This document shows, piece after piece, positions 16,201 to 21,030 of a stretch of 21,030 nucleotides of DNA. Positions within the stretch are counted from its first letter, which is position 1, and each line of letters opens with the position of its first letter. Under the pieces are notes generated by a model. It saw only the letters and a list, made by a program, of their open reading frames with translations, was not told the origin of the DNA and made no database searches. Source of the stretch: Clostridium sp. 1001275B_160808_H3 (lineage in GTDB: Bacteria; Bacillota; Clostridia; Clostridiales; Clostridiaceae); contig NZ_JADNAT010000037.1 in NCBI RefSeq assembly GCF_015550425.1, forward strand, positions 1 to 21,030, written 5' to 3'. The position numbers were made by a program, and so were the translations under genes.

Positions 16201-18921
16201 TACCAAAGCTATTCCTACTGATATCCACATTTTTTGATAATACCACATGTAAGTATTTTTAACTGATTTCTCAACTCTATCGGCTGTTTTCCATTGCAAT
16301 AAATTCTTTTTAGATATAACTAATCTATAAATTGTTCTAAATATAGCATCAAGCATTAACCAAGCTTGATATGGAATAAAACTTAATATCAATATTATTT
16401 GCTTTAGAGTTTTAAATGTTCCCATAAGTTTATTTTTAGGTGTTACAACAAAATCTGTTACAGTAAATACTAATGGGGTTATTAAAGCTAAAAATAGCAA
16501 TACCGCTACTTGAACTGCTCCATTTAATACTGTTAATACGCCAATAAGTCCTATTAATAAACTTGGGGCAAGTAAACTTCTTCTAAGATTATCGATAATC
16601 TTCCATTTGGATATTGTTGTTATTTTTTTTGAAAAAGCAAAGCTTGCTATCTGCCAATCTCCTCTTACCCATCTATGTAATCTTAAAGCACTAGATAAAT
16701 AGCTAGATGGATATCCATCTATAACCTCAACATCTGTTACTAATGCGCATCTTGTTAAAACTCCTTCAATTAAATCATGTGATAAAACTCTATTTTCTGA
16801 TATTTCATCTTTTAAGATATTATAAAAAGTATCTATTTCTATAATACCCTTCCCAGTAAATATTCCTTCTCCAAATAAATCTTGATATGTATCTGATGAA
16901 GCTGTTGAATAAGCATCCACACCTGCATCCCCAGCAAAAATTTCTGAGAAATATGTTTTATGCTTATCTTCTAAATTAACACCAACCTTAGGCTGCATTA
17001 TACTATATCCTCTGACCACAACTTCATTTTCTATATATGGAGTATTTAATATATGCCCCATAGCCCCTATAAGTTTCTTTGCACTTCCTATAGGTAAAAA
17101 TGTATCACTATCTAATGTAATTATGTATTTTGCACTTTTTAATGGCTCTATATCGCTACTTATTATATTATAAGTAGTTTTTTCACTTCCTCTAATTAAT
17201 GCCATAAACTCCATGAGCTTTCCTCTTTTTCTTTCATAGCCCATGTAGACTCCCTCTGAGTCATTATATAATCTTTTTCTATTTAAAAAGAAAAATCTAT
17301 TCTCGTCGTTATCTTTTACATATTTTTTATTTAATTTATTTACATATCTTATTCCTTCATCATTTATAGCTTTATCTTGTGCTTCATTTTCATTTTCACT
17401 ATCACTTAAATCTCCTAGTAATGCGAAGAATATATTTTTATCTCTATTTGCTAAGTAATATACCTCTAATTTCTTTAATAACTCAATTACACTTTTGCTA
17501 TTACTTAATATTGCAGGTATCACTACAATAGTTCTTTCACTATCAGGTACACCATCTGAATAATCCATCTTAGGTATAAAGCTAACAGGTGTTACTTTTG
17601 CTATAAACCAATTTAGTAATGATATCACTACTTCACTAGATGGAACTATCATTAAAATGAATGCTAAAACATATTGGCCTATACTAAAATTCAATGGTAT
17701 TAAATATGTTAAAAGTAATACTACTAAATCTATTAATATTGTTCCTAAAAATATGGTTGATAAATAAGTTGTCTTTGACATTCTATTATCTATATTCTTA
17801 TTTATATTAAACCTCTTCAAAAGATCTTCTATTCCATCATCTACTAGGTAATAGCCTATATGCCTCTTATAATGATTTTTATTTTCTAAATGTAAGCTAC
17901 TAAGCTCTAATGCAGTTTTAACTAATTCTATTTCTTTTATATTAGTCTTTCTAGATATTTCTTCTATCTTGTGCCTATAATAATCTTTTGTTTCAAAATC
18001 CATATCATTATAAATATTTGCTGGATCTTGTTTTAATATCTTTTCTATATTTGATGTTTCAACGAAAAAGTTTTTCCAATTGATAGAATCCATTACTCTT
18101 AAAGAATTTATAGTTATCCCTATAGCTGTAGCAATATTTCCTTCTCTTATATGGTCCTTTAATATTTCCTTTTCAAAGCTTGTATTTTCCTTTTCCTTTA
18201 ATCTATCTAATGCAAATTTATATATTCTTTCATCTTCTATTGAATTATCTCGTAATATGTTGAAAAACTTATCTATAAATTCCGGAGAAAATAATCCATC
18301 ATGAAGACTTTCATCATCTCCCATATAATTAGTATTTAATTCTTCGCCTTTATCTATTTTATCATTTCTTAATGGATACTTATCTTCTAATTTAGAAAGC
18401 AATTCATCTATCTTTCCATTACTATATGAGTCTATAACTGTATTCGCTAAATCCTTAGCTCCTAAACGTTGCTTTTGAAGCACTACCATATCATTAGTTA
18501 TAGCTCCTAAATTAATTATAAGTGCAACCCTAAGCATTAATGGAAATGCCCATAACTCTCCTATTGTGAAAGTTTCATCTTGTTCATTTATAAACTTTAT
18601 TAGCTCACTTTCTTCAATTATATTTTGACTCTTTTCTATATAGTTCTTAGCCAAAGCATACACTCTTGGATAGTTAACTCCTTCAATATCGATAGTTGGA
18701 AGATTGCTGAAATAATTAATTGGCATATTAAACTTTATTGTCTTATATTCCTTTTCTATTAAATATATATTATCAAGCAACCATTCAGCAGAAGAAATAA
18801 CATCCTCCCCGTGCTTAACAAGTTTATTTAAATATCTATGATTATGGACAATCCCCTTAAATGCTTCATTTAACTCTGCGAGCACAGTTCTTCTACTACT
18901 GTTTAAAATCTCATCCTTCAT
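10270..18921 (-). CDS. Cyclic beta-1,2-glucan synthase (NdvB/Cgs-type, three catalytic domains)
   Basis: The frame opens at 18945, but ATG at 18921 has GAGGAG seven bases upstream, so 2,883 residues are preferred (numbering from there). After a soluble N-terminus come membrane segments at about 390-444. A GT84 glycosyltransferase domain carries LDSDTFLP (Asp604, Asp606) and HRWVRGDWQ (749-757). More membrane segments follow at about 782-937. A glycoamylase-like (GH189-type) cyclising domain lies at about 1262-1472 with WGISESAYYEF and MVHHLGMSLLAL. Two GH94-type beta-sandwich regions precede the C-terminal (alpha/alpha)6 barrel, with FRDQLQD near 2438 and GSGDWNDGM (Asp2571, general-acid candidate Asp2574). 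This order matches synthases that polymerise UDP-glucose at the membrane, trim the chain and cyclise it. No exporter gene is nearby, and the gene is monocistronic. Confidence 0.93.
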   Translation of the reverse strand: MKDEILNSSRRTVLAELNEAFKGIVHNHRYLNKLVKHGEDVISSAEWLLDNIYLIEKEYKTIKFNMPINYFSNLPTIDIEGVNYPRVYALAKNYIEKSQNIIEESELIKFINEQDETFTIGELWAFPLMLRVALIINLGAITNDMVVLQKQRLGAKDLANTVIDSYSNGKIDELLSKLEDKYPLRNDKIDKGEELNTNYMGDDESLHDGLFSPEFIDKFFNILRDNSIEDERIYKFALDRLKEKENTSFEKEILKDHIREGNIATAIGITINSLRVMDSINWKNFFVETSNIEKILKQDPANIYNDMDFETKDYYRHKIEEISRKTNIKEIELVKTALELSSLHLENKNHYKRHIGYYLVDDGIEDLLKRFNINKNIDNRMSKTTYLSTIFLGTILIDLVVLLLTYLIPLNFSIGQYVLAFILMIVPSSEVVISLLNWFIAKVTPVSFIPKMDYSDGVPDSERTIVVIPAILSNSKSVIELLKKLEVYYLANRDKNIFFALLGDLSDSENENEAQDKAINDEGIRYVNKLNKKYVKDNDENRFFFLNRKRLYNDSEGVYMGYERKRGKLMEFMALIRGSEKTTYNIISSDIEPLKSAKYIITLDSDTFLPIGSAKKLIGAMGHILNTPYIENEVVVRGYSIMQPKVGVNLEDKHKTYFSEIFAGDAGVDAYSTASSDTYQDLFGEGIFTGKGIIEIDTFYNILKDEISENRVLSHDLIEGVLTRCALVTDVEVIDGYPSSYLSSALRLHRWVRGDWQIASFAFSKKITTISKWKIIDNLRRSLLAPSLLIGLIGVLTVLNGAVQVAVLLFLALITPLVFTVTDFVVTPKNKLMGTFKTLKQIILILSFIPYQAWLMLDAIFRTIYRLVISKKNLLQWKTADRVEKSVKNTYMWYYQKMWISVGIALVVLLLSLDNSIEVLIATLLISILWALAPAIACKISKEEVVIRERLDIEDEEFLKENSRRIWAYYEDFVNEENNYLAPDNFQEKPFKGVAHRTSPTNIGMGLITNLTAYDLGYISIGEVIYRLESILDGMRGLEKYNGHYLNWYDTKTKEALWPRYVSTVDSGNLLGYLWIIKETIRTFSKEPIIREKEVSAIKDTYNLVRKDEKEEFYDGLPDIIDIKEYKNILLDELKRINNKLEKNEEKNEKDKKELYWLRKLKKEIESKIDFYDFIFDGIEKIVTDSFKSYKAPSLLQIIDLLEDIKKASGEEFKEILNKKISRLKEFDERLKLLSSEIDSIMEDMNFKFLYNENRGLFAIGYNVEEKSLGNSYYDLMASEARIASFLAIARGEVPKSHWYNLSRNMTKAFGQKSLVSWSGTMFEYFMPFQILKDFKNTIWDLTYSSVVNAQKIYGEKKNIPWGISESAYYEFDVAQNYQYKAFGVPGIGLKRGLEQEVVVSPYSSIMTLPYDKKGSVENLRRLYDNKAYGRYGFIESIDYSEEKAKDEPKEVRCYMVHHLGMSLLALDNVLNNNILKERFHSIPEIKAVELLLKEKIPQNITFEREVDISSVNNKKLEKEEFIPRIFKGSKRENPEVLLLSNGSYSTMVTDSGSGYSKKDDMTVYRWKGDSTSDSSGMFFYIKNLNSNDYWSATYEPCKEDNDDYVVEFTLDKAKYERIDGNIKTNYEVTVACEDNLEVRKLSLKNTGEKLRTLEITSYLEVTLQSFEGDAVHPSFSNLFISTEYDEETKSLIGNRRPRAEGAVTHYIFHTIATNFELDGDLTYETSRLNFIGRNRSLKSPEVMDNDAPLQNTVGTVLDPIMSMRSRITLSPGEEKQIYYLTGVGESKEEVLELIKRYKEVPMIEKSADAFNYSNQLELKHIGIRSAQANIYQSLASYILYLHSGRKNREDYIRNISMNQENLWAYGISGDLPIILLAIEGEDDIDLLRQVINMHYYFKNKGIKSDLIIYNEEEISYEEPLQKNIISTVKNSVERENINKSGGIFIHNKSTMGDDVRDFIIGISKLYINSQEGTLANQLVEAVNYNIDEYKNNEDIAPINRIKVNINESDYVKNFVDKEINKNEHLENILEKNKFNNLNEEKLEKSLSREEYDEFNEFNEFNDFNDFNKEKEYKLEEVRKTEFGNEHLNVGDLEFFNGYGGFDKSDKSYVIRLKDYENTPAPWINVVSNKDFGFHISEVGSTYTWCGNSRENKITPWSNDWVIDPTGEALYIRDNNSGAYFTITPMPIRDGGEYIIKHSFGFSTFKHTAYNIKGEMKVFCPQNEKLKLCKVSLKNLSNVDKSISLFYYAQLVLGVYNYGSAKYISTHVQGQYIYGQNPYSKYFGKLKAYLSINGEDNQSFTGDRKSFLGVGEELGSPEALLKNKLNNVSGSIYDPCLAASLDIDLKAGEEKELVIIFGEEENEKLIQEKINKYSNIKNVDEELEKVKEYWSNFLGNIQVKTPDASMDYMLNGWLMYQTLSCRYLSRTAFYQSGGAYGFRDQLQDSMSIGILNPTITREQILRSASRQYLEGDVQHWWHPVINSGIRTRFSDDLLWLPYVTIEYIKSTGDYSILDEEAPYLEDEPLRNGEDERYTIVNQSNKNGTIYEHCLKAIDRGLKFGEHNIPLMGSGDWNDGMSTVGNKGKGESVWVGWFLYKILDGFKEICKYKKDNEKEDEYNTFQEFIIENLEKNAWDGGWYRRAYFDNGTPLGSRENDECKIDSLSQSWSIISNAAKLSRAQEAMEAVDKYLVDKDKGLIKLLAPPFDKSALEPGYIKGYVAGVRENGGQYTHAAVWVILALTKLGLGDKAWKYYNMINPINHSNTELEARNYKVEPYVMAADVYIKEPHGGRGGWSWYTGASGWMYKVGLEDILGLKKIEGKGYKIEPCIPEMWNEYDINIKNDKEDYKIKVKRGDNKGIIINGENTNNDIIPRDKGSLNIEVII
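12725..12764. repeat. 9-bp tandem repeat inside the glucan synthase gene
   Basis: Four full TCATTAAAT/G units plus a partial fifth encode an NEF/NDF tripeptide run on the minus strand. It falls in the poorly conserved acidic linker before the second beta-sandwich (about residues 2052-2068). The units are in frame, so copy-number change would lengthen the linker without breaking the gene. Confidence 0.85.
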
Positions 18922-18979
18922 AAACTTACTCCTCTCATTACTCATAGTTTAAAGTATTTTAAAAATAGGATAGGTTTAT

Positions 18980-19008
18980 TATTTACAATATTGAAGAATT
19001 TTACTCAA
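18980..19008 (-). promoter_or_regulatory. Candidate promoter of the glucan synthase gene
   Basis: TTGAGT (19003-19008) and TAAATA (18980-18985) lie 17 bp apart on the minus strand, about 50 bp upstream of the chosen start. The -10 is imperfect. Confidence 0.4.
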
Positions 19009-19049
19009 AAAGAAATAAAAGAATGAAAAAGTGAAATTGCTAATATAAA

Positions 19050-19252
19050 GGCGAAGATAAATAGATATGTTCCATAAGCTAAATAGCTTAGCAAAGAAGT
19101 ACTAGGCTCGGAAAAACTACTATGCCAAGAGTTTTGGTTAACTCGCTACGCTCAAACAAACCAACAACACTAAGGCCTAGCAGTTCTTCCTTCACCAAGT
19201 ACTTCTAGTTACTCGCTATATGCTTATTTCACATATTCTATTTATCTTCGCC
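19050..19252. repeat. 203-bp imperfect inverted repeat (dispersed-repeat or MITE-like)
   Basis: The outer arms GGCGAAGATAAATAGA (19050-19065) and its complement at 19237-19252 are perfect. The arms remain alignable inward for roughly 85 bp, with shared ATAAGC, AGAAGTACT, GGAA-AACT, CTA-GCC and TTGGTT blocks. The centre holds ACTCGCTACGCTC, unlike the surrounding AT-rich DNA in base composition. The whole could fold into one long hairpin. It carries no ORF of note and lies between the lipoprotein gene and the glucan synthase promoter. Such large hairpins with a CTCGCTACGCTC core seem to recur in clostridial intergenic DNA (remembered, not checked). Confidence 0.75.
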
Positions 19253-19400
19253 AACTATCTTTGGCACTTAAAATTATCAATTGAAGAATTAATCTCATTA
19301 ATATATATCATTATGTTTAATTCTCAATTTATAAAAAATATAAATTTCCTAAACTTCGCAGGAGTTTATTCCTTAATTATCAATTATCAATTTTTCATTT
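19253..19400. other. AT-rich spacer with short ATTATCAATT repeats
   Basis: No gene was recognised. It contains TTAATTATCAATTATCAATT at about 19373-19392, a tandem ATTATCAA-type run, and TTTATTCCTTAATT (19365-19378), which recurs inverted at 19859-19872 on the other side of the lipoprotein gene. Confidence 0.35.
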
Positions 19401-19781
19401 TTACAGCCTATTAAATTGCAAATCGAATTCTCCTTCTCCTAAGTTATCAATGTTTTCAAATGTTAATGTCCATTCCCCTACTACTTTATCAAAACTTTTT
19501 GTTTCTTTTAAAGGTTTATCAGATGTAACTTTCTCACTCCATTCTATATCTCCATTTGGGTCTCTAAGCTCAAATTTAACATTGCCTTTAGTAATGATTA
19601 AATTTATCTCTAATTTCATCCCCTTAAAATCTTCTTCAACGTTATAAGTATAAATATCACTTATCTCAATTCCTTCTTTAATAGTATTATGTGCTGAACT
19701 TTGGTTTCTCACTATACATCCTGTCATCATGAATAAAATTATCCCAATTATAATTGATAAAACTAAATTCCTTTTTATCAT
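19401..19781 (-). CDS. Small predicted lipoprotein of unknown function
   Basis: An in-frame GTG exists at 19787, but ATG at 19781 is preferred: GGGAGGTG is then ideally spaced, giving 126 residues. The N-terminus has Lys/Arg, a hydrophobic core and the lipobox MTGC with Cys22, so the mature protein should be lipid-anchored on the outer face of the membrane. The remaining roughly 100 residues look all-beta, with GNVKFELRDPNGDIEWSEKV, GEWTLTFENI and GEFDLQFN. This resembles small jelly-roll or carbohydrate-binding-like sandwiches, but no family is recognised. A strong promoter lies immediately upstream. Its stop lies 148 bp from the 203-bp inverted repeat. No terminator is obvious, though the repeat could serve. 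Confidence 0.8.
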   Translation of the reverse strand: MIKRNLVLSIIIGIILFMMTGCIVRNQSSAHNTIKEGIEISDIYTYNVEEDFKGMKLEINLIITKGNVKFELRDPNGDIEWSEKVTSDKPLKETKSFDKVVGEWTLTFENIDNLGEGEFDLQFNRL

Positions 19782-19804
19782 ATTCACACCTCCCTCTTAA
19801 AAAA

Positions 19805-19833
19805 ATTATACGTTGTAATAAATTTCCAATCAA
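19805..19833 (-). promoter_or_regulatory. Sigma-A promoter of the lipoprotein gene
   Basis: TTGATT (19828-19833) and a perfect TATAAT (19805-19810) are separated by 17 bp on the minus strand. The ribosome site follows within about 15 nt, giving a very short leader. Confidence 0.65.
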
Positions 19834-20052
19834 TTAATTTTCAATGAACTATTTAAGAAATTAAGGAATAAAAAAAATTGATGAAGGTGTTCATAAATAT
19901 TATACCATTATTCATATAATTTTATTTTTTATGGAATTTATAACTGCAATTAATATATAATTAGAATATATATTAATGAGAATTTGTATTATAAGTCTAG
20001 TAGTTTTATTTTTAAACTAATTGATAAATTAGAATTTTAAGGAGGCATTGTA

Positions 20053-20238
20053 ATGTTTGGAAAAGAAAAAAAAGAAAAGCGATTTATTATTAAAGAGGAA
20101 CAATCCTTGGGATTTGGAGCAATATACATCGTCGTAGATACTATAACAGGAGTTAATTACTTGACTACTGTTGGAACTGGTATGAATGGAATGACACCAT
20201 TATTAGATTCAGATGGTAAAGTAGTAATTAATAAATAA
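20053..20238 (+). CDS. Small DUF6440-family protein
   Basis: The 61-residue protein has a charged start (MFGKEKKEKRF), then IIVDTITGVNYL-like text (actual: YIVVDTITGVNYLTT) and the ending GMTPLLDSDGKVVI. This is the compact pattern of the DUF6440 family, which has no known function and is widespread in Firmicutes and their phages. AAGGAGG lies seven bases upstream of the ATG, so translation start is certain. There is no signal peptide or membrane segment. It is followed by degenerate sequence and a broken HIT-family gene on the same strand, a region that looks to be decaying. Confidence 0.85.
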   Translation: MFGKEKKEKRFIIKEEQSLGFGAIYIVVDTITGVNYLTTVGTGMNGMTPLLDSDGKVVINK

Positions 20239-20318
20239 ATTTCAATTTTATTAATAGTACTATAATTTACTTATACTTTTAGTAGCCTGTGCTGATAGAT
20301 GTACAAATAGAAAGATGA

Positions 20319-20421
20319 GAAAAAAACTATGATTATATATTAATAAAAGAAACTAAAGATAGTTCTTGGGAAATCCATGATTGAGGATATTAATGATACA
20401 CTTAGTAAAAAACTCTTTTAA
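20319..20421 (+). pseudogene. Possible gene remnant
   Basis: Two short overlapping frames read NYDYILIKETKDSSWEIHD (ending 20384) and, in another frame, MIEDINDTLSKKLF (20377-20421). The first looks like the end of a small secreted or lipoprotein domain of the W-x-I-x-D type. No ribosome site or start was found. It may be only chance coding potential in an otherwise gene-free gap. Confidence 0.2.
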
Positions 20422-20467
20422 ATAAGTAAAATTGAATATAATTAATATTTCGCTAGGTGGTTATAAA

Positions 20468-20913
20468 ATGAGCTGTAAAATGTGTGAAAATCAAAAAAAC
20501 ATTAAGGATGACCCATATTTTATTATGGAACTTGAAACAGGGTATGTAGTTTAGGATGGTTTCAAAGGTTTAGGGGATATACGGTTTTTAATTGTAAAGA
20601 GCATGGTCCTGAATTACACAACTTAGAACATTCTTTTAAAATAAAACATCTTGAAGAAATGTCTCTAGTAGCTGAGGCTATTTCTAACATATTTAAACCA
20701 GATAAGATGAACTATGAATTGCTTGGAAATGGATGTCCTCATATTCATTGGCACTTATATCCGAGAGTAAAAGGTGATACACCTATAATTAGCTCTGTAT
20801 ATCAATTATCAAACGAAGAATTATTTGATGAATCCACAAGACAAGATGAGGAGCAAAGAAAAGAATTGAAAGAAAAAATTAAAAATGAAATTGTTCGTCT
20901 ACTTTTAAAATAA
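20468..20913 (+). pseudogene. HIT-family protein gene with a single-base frameshift
   Basis: ATG at 20468 follows AGGTGG (20455-20460). The first frame gives MSCKMCENQ...LETGYVV and hits TAG at 20552. Adding one T in the TTT run at 20550-20552 restores a continuous 148-residue protein: VVLGWFQRFRGYTVFNCKEHGPELH, then HLEEMSLVAEAI, KMNYELLGNG and the histidine triad HIHWHLYPR (20740-20766). HIT proteins are nucleotide-binding hydrolases or transferases of the Fhit/HinT superfamily. The total length minus one base fits exactly. It is either a recent inactivating deletion or a homopolymer sequencing error. The downstream ATG at 20659 would make only an 84-residue fragment that keeps the triad. 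Confidence 0.88.
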
Positions 20914-20927
20914 AAATTAAATAGGTT

Positions 20928-20950
20928 ATAATTCATCTTCCTTGAATTAT
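20928..20950. repeat. Short hairpin after the HIT gene
   Basis: ATAATTCA (20928-20935) pairs with TGAATTAT (20943-20950) across a 7-nt loop. There is no U-tail, so it is a poor terminator. It directly adjoins the putative element end and might belong to it or to its target. Confidence 0.35.
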
Positions 20951-20962
20951 GAAAGTCATGTA

Positions 20963-21030
20963 CCACCAGCTTAGCTGGTGGCTTGATTAAGCCCTATAAG
21001 GGCATGATACTGGCGGCACTACTCGTGCTC
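20963..21030. mobile_element. Putative IS200/IS605-type element end (right window edge)
   Basis: Three consecutive hairpins lie here. The first is CCACCAGC-TTA-GCTGGTGG (20963-20981, perfect 8-bp stem), the second GCCCT-ATA-AGGGC (20991-21003), the third GCAC-TACTC-GTGC (21017-21029). Higher GC content than the neighbouring DNA and this hairpin style are typical of the left ends of IS200/IS605 elements, whose tnpA would begin beyond the window. No transposase sequence is visible. Confidence 0.45.

Noticed and set aside
19220..19414. Plus-strand open frame of 64 codons
   Set aside because: It starts within the right arm of the large inverted repeat, has no ribosome site and is Ile/Leu/Phe-rich as expected of AT-rich noise.
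19782..19787. GTG start for the lipoprotein
   Set aside because: It lies only one base from the GGAGG core, too close for initiation; the ATG two codons later is ideally spaced.

Overview
The window is very AT-rich with clean Shine-Dalgarno sites (GGAGG, AAGGAGG) and clostridial protein families. It most likely comes from a Clostridium sensu stricto chromosome. This is inferred from composition and gene content; no rRNA or other marker gene is present. No tRNA, rRNA or CRISPR array was seen. Nearly all genes lie on the minus strand.

Layout. Both extreme edges (about 1-75 and 20960-21030) carry an 8-bp-stem, 3-nt-loop hairpin resembling IS200/IS605-type ends, so the window may sit between two copies of one element. 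Positions 218-2735 hold a minus-strand signalling module: an OmpR-type response regulator, a histidine kinase joined to it by a TAATG overlap, and a small secreted Gly/Tyr-rich protein. The kinase sensor loop carries a His/Met-rich segment. Positions 2899-4234 form an insertion element with 33-bp inverted repeats, an 8-bp target duplication and an IS1595-like transposase whose catalytic positions look altered. A cupin gene follows (4589-4930).

Positions 5209-9850 carry a YhgE/Pip-type membrane protein (5209-7674), a maltose/sugar O-acetyltransferase, a TetR-family regulator and methylglyoxal synthase. The last two form an mgsA-tetR operon. The yhgE promoter has a sigma-A-type -35/-10 pair and two copies of a 13-bp TetR-like box, one over the -35 and one in the leader, so the nearby TetR protein is the obvious candidate repressor.

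Positions 10270-18921 are one giant gene (about 2,883 residues) for a cyclic beta-1,2-glucan synthase. It has a membrane glycosyltransferase domain (GT84), a cyclising glycoamylase-like domain and a C-terminal GH94 phosphorylase-type domain. Upstream lies a 203-bp imperfect inverted repeat of dispersed-repeat type (19050-19252), then a small lipoprotein gene.

The plus-strand right end holds a DUF6440 protein and a HIT-family protein gene broken by one missing T. The best targets for follow-up are the insertion element with its altered transposase, the His/Met-rich sensor with its secreted partner, the large inverted repeat, and the HIT frameshift.
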